In this document: positions 1-6,691 of the stretch, piece after piece
Numbering within the stretch: the stretch's first letter is position 1
Layout: every line of letters begins with the position of its first letter
From: CAZXNF01 sp050741255
GTDB lineage: Bacteria; Pseudomonadota; Gammaproteobacteria; Burkholderiales; SG8-41
Assembly: GCA_050741255.1 (NCBI GenBank)
Contig: JBOIEQ010000105.1
Coordinates: 1 to 14,924 of the forward strand
Length of the DNA stretch: 14,924 nucleotides
Reading direction: 5' to 3'
Position numbers and translations under genes: made by a program
Notes under the pieces: model-generated
What the model saw: the letters and a program-made list of their open reading frames with translations, nothing else
Told to the model about the DNA's origin: nothing
Databases searched by the model: none

Positions 1-88
1 TGGCGGAAGCGAGTTCCGCAGCCGCCGCGCCGGGCGAGCAGCGCAGGGACACCACGACAGTGGCGGTTCGTTGGGGCGGTTTCTCTTT

Positions 89-145
89 GGTTACTTTCTC
101 TTGTCCGCACAAGAGAAAGTGACTAGCTGCCGGGCTACCCCCGGC
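89..145. repeat. Intergenic hairpin repeat (two adjacent inverted repeats)
   Basis: Seen: a perfect 12-bp inverted repeat (ACTTTCTCTTGT at 93-104, ACAAGAGAAAGT at 109-120) with a 4-base loop. G-T and normal pairs extend the stem to 89-124. A second inverted repeat follows at once (GCCGGG at 129-134, CCCGGC at 140-145). No reading frame of note crosses it. From memory, elements of the form 'TTTGGTTACTTTCT...AGAAAGTGACTxGC' occur in many copies between genes of Burkholderiales and related proteobacteria, so I call it an intergenic repeat rather than a terminator. It is 117 bp beyond the 3' end of the minus-strand receptor gene, too far and without the right T run to be its obvious terminator. 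Confidence 0.6.
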
Positions 146-218
146 GAAGTTACGTGACATGCTACCCGCCGTGCTGCCCCCGACTCAGTTCGAGTACAGC
201 GACAAACAACTTCCCTGG

Positions 219-238
219 ATTCCGGCCTCCGCCGGAAT
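219..238. repeat. dRS3-like short palindromic repeat (ATTCCGGC-N4-GCCGGAAT)
   Basis: Seen: perfect 8-bp arms, ATTCCGGC at 219-226 and GCCGGAAT at 231-238, around CTCC, inside the context CCTGG...ATGACGG. It closely resembles the dispersed ATTCCC-N8-GGGAAT repeats of Neisseria and similar 'GGATTCCGGC..GCCGGAATGACGG' repeats that I recall in other betaproteobacteria. It lies 24 bp past the stop codon of the minus-strand receptor gene, so its hairpin could also stabilise or end that transcript. There is no T run on the minus strand, so intrinsic termination is unsupported. Confidence 0.55.
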
Positions 239-261
239 GACGGCGGAGGCTACGCGCCGCG

Positions 262-1245
262 CTAATCCACTTTGGCGCCCGATGCTTTCACCACCGCCGC
301 CCACTTGGTGACCTCGCGCGCGAGGTAGGCCGCGGACTCCGCCGGCGGCAGGCCCACCGGTTCGATGGTCTGGACGTTGAAGCGCTCACGGACGTCGGGC
401 TGCTTCATCGCGCGCACGAACTCGGCATGCAGCTTGTCGATGATGGCCGGCGGCGTCTTCGCCGGCGCCAGCACGATGTACCAGGCGGCGGCTTCGTAGC
501 CGGGGAGCCCGGATTCCGCGATGGTCGGCAGTTCCGGCAGCGTGCTCGCGCGCTTCGCGGTGGTGACCGCGAGCGCCACGGCCCGGCCGGAGCGCACGTG
601 CGGTAGCGAGGTGGCCGAGCCGAAGGTGAGCTGCACCTGCCCCGCGATGAGATCCACCATCACCGCGCCGCCGCCTTTGTACGGGATGTGCACTGTCTTC
701 ACGCCAGCCATCTTGTTGAACAACTCTCCCGCGAGATGCTGGGAGGACCCGCTGCCCGCCGAGCCGTAGTTGAGCGCGCCGGGCCTCGCTTTGGCGAGCG
801 CGATCAAATCCCTGACGGACTTCACCGGCAGCGAAGGGTGCACGACCAGGATGTTGGGCAGTTCCGCGACCAGCGACACGGCCGCGAAGTCGGCCAGCGT
901 GTCGTACGGCAGCTTGCCGTAGAGCGTGGCGTTGATCGCGTGGCTGGGACTCGCGAGCAGCAGCGTGTAGCCGTCGGGCGGGGCCTTGGCCACGATGTCG
1001 GTCGCGATGGTGCCGCCGGCGCCGGTGCGCGGATCGATCAGCACCTGCTGGCCCCAGGCCTCGGTGAGCTTGGGGCCGAGTGTCCGCGCGATGGTGTCGG
1101 GCGCGCCGCCCGGCGCGCCGAAGGACAGCACCCAGCGGACCGTCTTCACGGGATAGGCTTGCACCGGCCCTGGCTGGGCGGCGGCCGGCACGGCGGCCAG
1201 CGCGAGCGCGGCGAGCGCGGTGGCGCGGACGATAGGCGCAGTCAT
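262..1245 (-). CDS. Bug-family (TTT-type) periplasmic substrate-binding protein
   Basis: Predicted periplasmic solute receptor of 327 aa, the usual Bug size. Residues 1-23 form a signal peptide, hydrophobic from about 8 to 22, with likely cleavage after AAA at 21-23. The mature part begins near the family hallmark YPxKTVRW and continues with the ligand-loop motif PGGAPDTIAR (45-54), RTGAGGTIATDIVAKAPPDG (73-92), GSAGSGSSQHLAGELF (161-176) and HIPYKGGG (187-193). Start: ATG at 1245, six bases after a strong AGGAGG (plus-strand 1252-1257). Known of the family: Bug proteins bind carboxylates and similar small solutes, and pass them to TctAB-type membrane partners or act in sensing. No TctA or TctB gene is in the window. 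The gene stands alone and divergent from a methyltransferase gene. The ligand cannot be predicted. Confidence 0.93.
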   Translation of the reverse strand: MTAPIVRATALAALALAAVPAAAQPGPVQAYPVKTVRWVLSFGAPGGAPDTIARTLGPKLTEAWGQQVLIDPRTGAGGTIATDIVAKAPPDGYTLLLASPSHAINATLYGKLPYDTLADFAAVSLVAELPNILVVHPSLPVKSVRDLIALAKARPGALNYGSAGSGSSQHLAGELFNKMAGVKTVHIPYKGGGAVMVDLIAGQVQLTFGSATSLPHVRSGRAVALAVTTAKRASTLPELPTIAESGLPGYEAAAWYIVLAPAKTPPAIIDKLHAEFVRAMKQPDVRERFNVQTIEPVGLPPAESAAYLAREVTKWAAVVKASGAKVD

Positions 1246-1251
1246 GGCATT

Positions 1252-1277
1252 CCTCCTGCCGGTTTACGCTGACCGGC
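1252..1277 (-). promoter_or_regulatory. Ribosome-binding site next to a leader hairpin
   Basis: On the minus-strand transcript a 6-bp stem (GCCGGT/ACCGGC; plus-strand 1258-1263 and 1272-1277, 8-base loop) ends directly where the AGGAGG of the receptor gene begins (1252-1257). A 12-bp palindrome, CGCTCGCGAGCG (1280-1291), lies just upstream. The ribosome site is clear. A regulatory role for the hairpin or palindrome is only a possibility, because GC-rich DNA forms such stems by chance. Confidence 0.45.
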
Positions 1278-1403
1278 GGCGCTCGCGAGCGGGGCGTAGA
1301 CCGGCGCTGATCTTTTGCGGCAACGCCGTATTAAACCATGCGCTCTGCGGCGCACGACGGCGGCGTGAGGCGCCCGGCCGAGCCGGGCCGCACGGCCTTC
1401 CGG

Positions 1404-1409
1404 TATGAT
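1404..1409 (+). promoter_or_regulatory. Possible -10 element (TATGAT) for the methyltransferase gene
   Basis: TATGAT at 1404-1409 resembles the sigma-70 -10 box. It sits about 48 bp before the chosen start codon at 1458, giving a leader of roughly 40 bases. No convincing -35 box lies 16-18 bp upstream, where the sequence is GC-rich. Low confidence. Confidence 0.3.
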
Positions 1410-1457
1410 TCCGGTCCGCCCGATCGCCGTAACCGACCCACTTTTCCGGAGCCGCCC

Positions 1458-2303
1458 ATGCCCGTCACGTCATCCCTGCGCCGTTCTCTCCTCCTGTCAG
1501 GCTTCGCGTTCGCCGCGAGCCTGCCCCTCGCCGGTTTCGCCCAGGACAAGGGCGTCGCCTTTGAACCACAGATCGGCCAGGCCGGCAAGGACGTGGTGTG
1601 GGTGCCGACCGCGCAGGCGCATGTGGACAACATGCTGAACCTCGCCAAGGTCACACCCAGGGATTCCGTCATCGATCTGGGCTCCGGCGATGGCCGCACG
1701 GTCATCACGGCCGCCAAGCGCGGCGTCGTGAAGGCGGTCGGCATCGAATACAACCCGGACATGGTGGAACTGTCCAAGCGCAACGCAGCGCAGGCCGGTG
1801 TCGGCGACAAGGCGCAGTTCATGAAGGCGGACCTGTTCGAGACCGACCTCTCGCAGGCGACCGTCATCACGATGTTCCTGCTGCCGGACATCAACCTCAA
1901 GCTGCGGCCGAAAATCCTCGACCTGAAGCCCGGAACGCGCATCGTCTCCAATTCGTTCACGATGGGGGAGTGGGAGCCGGACCAGCGCGTGCAGACGACC
2001 GACAAGGAAGGCTGCACCACCTACTGCACGGCGCTCCTGTGGATCGTCCCGGCGAAAATCGAGGGCGTGTGGCAGACGCCCGAAGGCGAGATCGTGTTCA
2101 AGCAGGCCTTCCAGGTCATCCGCGGCACGCTGAAGCCCAAGGCCGGCGGCGCGTCGGTGATGGTGGACGGCAAGCTGAACGGCGACCAGATCAGCTTCAA
2201 GGTCGGCAAGACGGAATACACCGGGCGCGTGAACGGCATCACAATGGACGGCACGACGAAAGACGGCGCCAAGTGGAGCGCCACCCGGATGGGCAAGGGC
2301 TGA
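1458..2303 (+). CDS. Class I SAM-dependent methyltransferase with export signal
   Basis: 281 aa. Residues 1-29 look like a signal peptide: twin arginine in SLRRSLLL (6-13), a hydrophobic stretch, then GFAQ with likely cleavage near 28/29. The Rossmann methyltransferase core follows: PTAQAHVDNMLNLAKV (50-65), SAM-binding loop VIDLGSGDGR (71-80), acidic strand end GIEYNP (95-100) and KADLF (123-127). Residues 200-281 form a separate beta-rich tail with repeated G-x-V/L-x-G turns (GVWQTPEG, DGKLNGDQISF, YTGRVNGITMDGT). Two cysteines, C186 and C190, are spaced so that a disulfide is possible. I chose ATG 1458, not the longer open frame from 1338, because GGAG lies 6 bases upstream and the signal peptide begins here. 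The target is unknown. An exported SAM enzyme is odd because SAM is cytoplasmic. The 'PTxxxVVxxML...DLGSGDGR' pattern recalls FAM173/ATPSCKMT-like lysine methyltransferases. Confidence 0.85.
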   Translation: MPVTSSLRRSLLLSGFAFAASLPLAGFAQDKGVAFEPQIGQAGKDVVWVPTAQAHVDNMLNLAKVTPRDSVIDLGSGDGRTVITAAKRGVVKAVGIEYNPDMVELSKRNAAQAGVGDKAQFMKADLFETDLSQATVITMFLLPDINLKLRPKILDLKPGTRIVSNSFTMGEWEPDQRVQTTDKEGCTTYCTALLWIVPAKIEGVWQTPEGEIVFKQAFQVIRGTLKPKAGGASVMVDGKLNGDQISFKVGKTEYTGRVNGITMDGTTKDGAKWSATRMGKG

Positions 2304-2322
2304 TCCGAAAAGAAAGCGCACC

Positions 2323-2360
2323 CCCGCGCCGTCGCGTTCAGGGGGCGACCGCGGGTTTTT
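2323..2360 (+). terminator. Probable rho-independent terminator overlapping the lysR 3' end
   Basis: Seen: CCCGCG (2323-2328) pairs with CGCGGG (2350-2355), and inner GTCGC (2331-2335) pairs with GCGAC (2345-2349). This gives 11 base pairs with a 2-base bulge and a 9-base loop, followed directly by TTTTT (2356-2360). It starts 19 bp after the methyltransferase stop codon and runs into the last codons of the convergent lysR gene, so one segment serves both as terminator and as coding sequence. Confidence 0.6.
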
Positions 2361-3237
2361 CCTGCACCAGGCAACGGATGAAGGCGCTGGCGGCGGCCGA
2401 CAACTGGCGGTCGGCGCGCGCGATGATGCCGATGGTGCGCACGGGACGCGGCTCGCCCAGCTTCGCGTAGCGCAGGTCCGTCATCCGCATCGGGTTGAGC
2501 GAGAGGAACGGCAGCACCGTCACCCCCAACCCCGCCCGCGCCATGCTGAGCGCGGTCACCATGTTCGCGACCTCGAAGGCCGGTTCCTTCGGCGCGCCGG
2601 CCACGGTCAGTCCGAACTCGGCGAGCTGGCGCACGCTCGACTTCGGCGGCAGCAGCACGAGCGGCTCTGCGGCCACGTCCTTCCAGGGGATGGTGCGGCG
2701 GCCGGCGAACGGGTGCTGGCGGCGGAACACCACGACGAGCTCGTCGCGGAACAGCGGCTGGAACTGCAGTTCCTCGACCGGGCGCGGCAGCGTGCCGATG
2801 CCGAAGTCGACTTCGCGGTTGACGACGCGCTCGATCAGCAGCTCGTTCTGGTCCTCCAGCAGGCGCACGCGGATGCCGGGATTCTTCTCCTGGAAGGCCG
2901 CCAGCGCACGCGTGCCGATCTCGAAGGCGACCGACGGCAGCGAAGCGAACACGATCGCGCCGCGCCGGCCCTGCGCCATGTCGCGCACGCTCGCGTAGGC
3001 GTCGCCCAGTTCTTCCAGCGGGCCCTGCACGCGCGTGAGCAGTACGCGGCCCGCGTCGGTCAGCTCCACGCGCCGCGTCGTGCGCTCGAACAGACGCACG
3101 CCCAGCGTCGTCTCGAGCTCCCGGATCATCTGCGAGAACGCCGGCTGCGTCATGCTGACCTCGGCGGCGGCCCGGCTGAACGAGGCGCTGCGGGCGGCGG
3201 CGGTGAAGCCTTCGAGCTGGCGGAGTTTGAAATTCAT
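2338..3237 (-). CDS. LysR-family transcriptional regulator
   Basis: 299 aa, typical LysR length. The N-terminal winged helix-turn-helix spans about 1-62 (FTAAARSASFSRAAAEVSMT, then QPAFSQMIRELE, LGVRLFERTTRRVELTDAG). A linker helix reaches about 90. The periplasmic-binding-like effector domain spans about 92-295 (GAIVFASLPSVA, VDFGIGT, VVFRRQHPFAG, LGVTVLPFLSL). It is a cytoplasmic DNA-binding regulator that normally needs a small-molecule inducer. It is divergent from the Bug-hyuAB array across an AT-rich 244-bp region, the classic arrangement in which LysR proteins control the neighbouring operon and themselves. Start: ATG at 3237. No good Shine-Dalgarno precedes it, but the helix-turn-helix alignment leaves no room for a later start. 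The effector is not predictable; the pathway substrate or an intermediate is a reasonable guess. Confidence 0.93.
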   Translation of the reverse strand: MNFKLRQLEGFTAAARSASFSRAAAEVSMTQPAFSQMIRELETTLGVRLFERTTRRVELTDAGRVLLTRVQGPLEELGDAYASVRDMAQGRRGAIVFASLPSVAFEIGTRALAAFQEKNPGIRVRLLEDQNELLIERVVNREVDFGIGTLPRPVEELQFQPLFRDELVVVFRRQHPFAGRRTIPWKDVAAEPLVLLPPKSSVRQLAEFGLTVAGAPKEPAFEVANMVTALSMARAGLGVTVLPFLSLNPMRMTDLRYAKLGEPRPVRTIGIIARADRQLSAAASAFIRCLVQEKPAVAP

Positions 3238-3249
3238 GCGATTTATAGG

Positions 3250-3279
3250 TTTATATTAACAATCAAGAAGAAATATCAA
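3250..3279 (-). promoter_or_regulatory. Candidate sigma-70 promoter for lysR
   Basis: Reading the minus strand: TTGATA (plus 3274-3279), an 18-bp spacer, TATAAA (plus 3250-3255). The predicted start of transcription would be only about 5-7 bases before the ATG at 3237, so the mRNA would be nearly leaderless. That fits the missing Shine-Dalgarno. The segment belongs to an AT-rich island (3239-3293) that contrasts sharply with the surrounding GC-rich DNA. It also carries a LysR-style ATT-N9-AAT dyad at 3279-3293. Confidence 0.45.
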
Positions 3280-3280
3280 T

Positions 3281-3309
3281 TTGCAAGAATAATGGGCCGG
3301 AGTTATGTT
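3281..3309 (+). promoter_or_regulatory. Candidate sigma-70 promoter for the Bug-hyuAB array
   Basis: TTGCAA (3281-3286), a 17-bp spacer, TATGTT (3304-3309). Both boxes match the consensus only partly, but the spacing is ideal. The segment is in the AT-rich island back to back with the lysR promoter, where a LysR activator would bind. The predicted leader to the start codon at 3482 is about 165 bases. I see no strong hairpin-plus-T-run attenuator in the leader (3316-3481). Confidence 0.4.
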
Positions 3310-3481
3310 CGCAATCGGCGCTTGATCCTCGACCCGGCCGGCGGGCTGCCTCCCGTTCCTCCCGCCCCAAGCCGCTTACGTCCAACTCTGCGCGAGGTCC
3401 GCGGCGCCGCCATCGGAGATTGTTGCCGTCCGCGCAGCGCAAGCGGTGCGCGACCTGTACGCATTTTCGGGAGTGCTGACC

Positions 3482-4480
3482 ATGCTGAATATCGCCGTAG
3501 GTGAAGCTGCTGTCCGTCGCCGGGCCCTGCTGGCCATCGGTCTTGTCCTGGCGGCCGTCGCCGTCGCGCCGCGCGCGCACGCGCAGGCGGAGTATCCGAG
3601 CAAGCCGATCCGCTACATCGTGGCGGTGGCGCCCGGCGGCATCAACGACTTCCTGGCGCGCGTGGTCGGCGCCAAGCTCGCCGAGGCCTGGAGCCAGCCG
3701 GTCATCGTGGACAACCGTCCGGGGGCCGGCGCGAACGTCGGCGCCAACCTCGTGGCCAAGAGCCAGCCGGACGGCTACACGATCCTCAACGCGAGCCTGG
3801 GCCACGCCATCAACGTGACGTTTTACGAGAAGCTCGACTACGACCTGCGCAAGGATCTCGCGCCGGTGTCGTACCTGGCCTCCGCGCCGCTCATCGTGTG
3901 CGTGACCAGTAACCTGCCGATCAAATCGATCAACGACCTCGTCGCCTACGCGAAAGCCAACAAGACGAACTACGGCACCGGCTTCGTCGGTTCCATCAGT
4001 CACGTCTCGGTGGAGCTGTTCAAGCGCCAGATGGGGGTCGACATGAACCAGATCCCGTACAGCGGCGGCGGTCCGGCGGCGATCGCGCTCGCTTCCGGTC
4101 AGGTGCAGGTCGTGTTCAACGCCGTTCCCGAACTGATTACCTTCGTGAAATCGGGCCGGGTCCGCGCGATCGCGATCACCAGCGCGAAGCATTCCCCCCT
4201 GCTGCCGGAGGTGCCGACGATGGCGGAGCAGGGCGTGAAGAATTTCGAGATGGGCAACTGGGTCGGCGTGATGACCCGCGCGGGTTCGCCGCCGGCGAAC
4301 ATCCGCAAGCTGTCCGCGGAGATCGACCGCATCCTGCAGCAGCCCGACGTGAAAGAGAAGCTGATCGCGCAGGGCTTCGACATCGGCGGCGGTACGCCCG
4401 AGCAGTTCAGCAAGTTTCTCAACGCCGAGACCGAGCGCTGGGGCAAGGTCATCAAGGCCATCGGCGCGAAGGCGGAGTGA
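3482..4480 (+). CDS. Bug-family (TTT-type) periplasmic substrate-binding protein, first gene of the array
   Basis: 332 aa. Signal peptide residues 1-34: basic VRRR (11-14), hydrophobic core 15-29, cleavage after AHA (32-34). Family motifs: YPSKPIRYIV (38-47), ligand loop PGGINDFLAR (51-60), VDNRPGAGANVGANLVAKS (76-94), PDGYT (96-100), IPYSGGGPAA (191-200) and the terminal ERWGKVIKAIGAK. The open frame extends upstream to a GTG at 3446. I prefer ATG 3482 because GGGAG (3469-3473) sits 8 bases upstream and the signal peptide then has a normal n-region. Being first after the lysR-divergent promoter, and 102 bp ahead of hyuA, it probably captures the compound that HyuAB processes, or a related acid. 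It lacks a TctAB partner here. The serine in PYSGGG, where the other two Bug proteins here have lysine (PYKG), is a visible difference at the pocket edge. Confidence 0.92.
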   Translation: MLNIAVGEAAVRRRALLAIGLVLAAVAVAPRAHAQAEYPSKPIRYIVAVAPGGINDFLARVVGAKLAEAWSQPVIVDNRPGAGANVGANLVAKSQPDGYTILNASLGHAINVTFYEKLDYDLRKDLAPVSYLASAPLIVCVTSNLPIKSINDLVAYAKANKTNYGTGFVGSISHVSVELFKRQMGVDMNQIPYSGGGPAAIALASGQVQVVFNAVPELITFVKSGRVRAIAITSAKHSPLLPEVPTMAEQGVKNFEMGNWVGVMTRAGSPPANIRKLSAEIDRILQQPDVKEKLIAQGFDIGGGTPEQFSKFLNAETERWGKVIKAIGAKAE

Positions 4481-4498
4481 ACTGATTCAAGCACGGAT

Positions 4499-4572
4499 TT
4501 GCCGCCAAGGCGCCAAGGAAGAACTTTCAATATTTCTGCCGTTCTTGGCGTCCTTGGCGCCTTGGCGGCCAA
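4499..4572. repeat. Long imperfect inverted repeat between receptor gene and hyuA
   Basis: Left arm 4501-4524 (GCCGCCAAGGCGCCAAGGA followed by AGAAC). Right arm 4541-4569 (GTTCT, a 5-base TGGCG insertion, then TCCTTGGCGCCTTGGCGGC). The 19-bp outer and 5-bp inner stems pair perfectly. The loop is 16 bases of AT-rich sequence (TTTCAATATTTCTGCC). TT at 4499-4500 and AA at 4571-4572 can also pair across a one-base bulge. The 'CCAAGGCGCCAAGG' core is a motif I recall as a dispersed intergenic palindrome in many bacterial genomes. It ends 13 bp before the hyuA start. As RNA it could partly end or stabilise the upstream receptor message and lower enzyme expression. There is no T run, except GGTTTTC after the stem on the plus strand. 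Confidence 0.7.
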
Positions 4573-4582
4573 CAGGGTTTTC

Positions 4583-6691
4583 ATGAATCATTTCTGGATC
4601 GGCATCGACACCGGCGGCACCTTCACCGACCTGGTGCTGGTCGCCCCGGCGCAGGGACGCTGGCATTACCACAAGGTCCCGACGCAGACCGCAAACCCGG
4701 CGCAGGGCATCCTCGACGGCATCGCGGAGTTGCTGCAACTTTCGAACGTGAAGCCCGCGGAGGTGGAGTTCCTGGTGCTGGGCACCACGCTCGCGACCAA
4801 TGCCGTGTTGGAGGGCAAGTGGGCGCGCTCGGGGCTCATCACTACGGAAGGCTTCCGTGACGTGCTGGAACTCGCGCGCCAGCGGCGCCCGCATTACTTC
4901 AACCTCGACATCCCGAAGCCGATGCCGCCGACGCCGCGCGACTGCAGCCTCGAGGTCGGAGAACGGCTGGGCGCGGATGGCGCGGTCGTGCGGCCGCTGG
5001 ACGAAGCGGCGGTGGCGGCCGCGGTGAAGGTGCTGAAGGAAAAAAAGGTCGAGGCGATCGCGATCTGCTTCCTGCATGCCTACCAGAACGACGCCCATGA
5101 AAAGCGCGCGGCCGAAATCGTGCGCAAGGCGTGGCCCGAGGTGTACCTCTGCACGTCGTCGGAAGTGTTGCCGGAATTCCGCGAATTCGAGCGCTTCGCC
5201 TCGACCGCGGTGAACGCCAGCCTGATGCCGATCATGGATCGCTACCTGGAGCGCTTCGCCGCCGGGACGCGGGCACTGGGTATCCCGTCCGTGCCGCGCG
5301 TGATGCAGTCGAACGGCGGGGCGGTCACGCCGGCCGCCGTGCGCAAGCTGCCGATCAACACCTTCTTCTCCGGCCCGGCCGGCGGCGTCATCGGCAGCGT
5401 GGGCGTGGGCGCCGATACCGGCATCACGAACCTGATCACCTTCGACATGGGCGGCACCAGCACGGACGTGTGCCTGATCAAGGAAGGCGAACCGGCCAAG
5501 AAGAGCCAGCGCGAGATGGGCGGCTTCCCGGTCCGTACGCGCACGCTCGACATCCACACCATCGGCGCGGGCGGCGGCAGCATCGCCTGGATCGATGCCG
5601 GCGGCCTGCTGAAAGTGGGGCCGAAAAGCGCGGGCGCCTATCCGGGGCCCGCGGCGTACGGAAGGGGCGGCACGCTGCCGACCGTCACCGACGCCAACGT
5701 GGTGCTCGGCCGGCTCAATCCGAAGTCGCTACTCGGCGGCCGCATGCCGATGCATGCCGACCAGGCGCGCGCCGCCATCGAAACGGAACTGTGCGGCAAG
5801 CTCGGCATCGACGCTGTGGCGGCCTCCGCCGGCATCCTTGAAATCGTCAACGTGAACATGATGGGCGCGGTGCGCGTGATCTCGGTCGAGCAGGGCGAGG
5901 ATCCGCGCGACTTCACCTTCGTCGCCTTCGGCGGCGCGGGGCCCTTGCACGCGACCGACGTCGCGCGGGCAATGGGCATCCGCCGCGTGCTGGTGCCGCC
6001 GCGGCCGGGGCTGCTGTCCGCCCAGGGACTGCTGCTGGCGGATCAGCGTGGCGATTTCAGCCTGACCCGGCTCGTCGTCGCGAATGCCGCGGCGCTGCCG
6101 GCGCTCGGCGCGGGCTTCGAGGAACTCAAGCGCCGCGCCGACGCGTGGCTCGCGGGCGAGGCGGCGAGCGGCGCCGCGGCGCAGCTCGAATGGCAGGCCG
6201 ACTTGCGCTACGTCGGGCAGAACTTCGAGCTGATCCTGCCGCTTGATGCCGGCCGGCTCGACGCCGGTGCGCTGGAGGTGCTCACGACGCGCTTCCACGC
6301 GCGCCACAAGGATTTTTACGGCTACGACATTCCCGGACAGCCGGTCGAACTCGTCAATCTGCGCGTATCGGTCACGCTGGCACGCGAGCGGCCGCACCAT
6401 GAACCTTGGAAGGCGGCCTCGACCGCCGCCGCGGAAATCGGCCGCCGGCCGGTCTGGTTCGCGGACACGGGTTTCGTGGACACGCCGGTTCTCGATCGCG
6501 ATCGCCTGCAGGCCGGGACGGGATTCGTGGGCCCCGCCATCGTCGAACAGATGGATACCACCACCGTCATCCCGCCGCAGGCGAAGGTGGCGCTCGATGC
6601 GGGCGGGTATCTGCATGTGGAAGTGGCGCCGATGGCGGATGCCCAACCGGAAAAGGAGGCCGCGACATGGGCCGCAGCAACGATTCAATAA
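4583..6691 (+). CDS. hyuA: Hydantoinase A/5-oxoprolinase-family ATP-dependent subunit (HyuA-like)
   Basis: 702 aa, the normal HyuA length. This is the ATP-binding subunit of the hydantoinase/oxoprolinase/acetone carboxylase superfamily, cytoplasmic and working with HyuB. First nucleotide loop DTGGTFTD (9-16) in the Hydant_A_N domain (about 4-180). Hydantoinase_A domain (about 195-490) with FFSGPAGG (261-268), second phosphate loop FDMGGTSTDV (287-296) and GAGGGS (328-333). A C-terminal beta-rich domain follows. I chose ATG 4583, not the longer frame from 4499, because that extension would translate the inverted repeat and the conserved IGIDTGGTFTD begins right here. AGGG lies 5 bases upstream, a weak ribosome site. 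The gene overlaps hyuB by 25 bp. Known relatives hydrolyse N-methylhydantoin, 5-oxoproline or caprolactam with ATP, or carboxylate ketones. With no third subunit encoded nearby, ring opening seems likelier than carboxylation, but the substrate is unknown. Confidence 0.9.
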   Translation: MNHFWIGIDTGGTFTDLVLVAPAQGRWHYHKVPTQTANPAQGILDGIAELLQLSNVKPAEVEFLVLGTTLATNAVLEGKWARSGLITTEGFRDVLELARQRRPHYFNLDIPKPMPPTPRDCSLEVGERLGADGAVVRPLDEAAVAAAVKVLKEKKVEAIAICFLHAYQNDAHEKRAAEIVRKAWPEVYLCTSSEVLPEFREFERFASTAVNASLMPIMDRYLERFAAGTRALGIPSVPRVMQSNGGAVTPAAVRKLPINTFFSGPAGGVIGSVGVGADTGITNLITFDMGGTSTDVCLIKEGEPAKKSQREMGGFPVRTRTLDIHTIGAGGGSIAWIDAGGLLKVGPKSAGAYPGPAAYGRGGTLPTVTDANVVLGRLNPKSLLGGRMPMHADQARAAIETELCGKLGIDAVAASAGILEIVNVNMMGAVRVISVEQGEDPRDFTFVAFGGAGPLHATDVARAMGIRRVLVPPRPGLLSAQGLLLADQRGDFSLTRLVVANAAALPALGAGFEELKRRADAWLAGEAASGAAAQLEWQADLRYVGQNFELILPLDAGRLDAGALEVLTTRFHARHKDFYGYDIPGQPVELVNLRVSVTLARERPHHEPWKAASTAAAEIGRRPVWFADTGFVDTPVLDRDRLQAGTGFVGPAIVEQMDTTTVIPPQAKVALDAGGYLHVEVAPMADAQPEKEAATWAAATIQ

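Noticed and set aside
1338..1457. A 40-codon N-terminal extension of the methyltransferase
   Set aside because: The extension is Arg/Pro-rich without features. A ribosome site and signal peptide mark 1458 as the start, and a candidate -10 box lies inside the extension.
4487..5557. A 356-codon minus-strand frame opposite the hyuA 5' half and the inverted repeat
   Set aside because: It is a shadow of hyuA; no motif, and it would need to translate the 4501-4569 palindrome.
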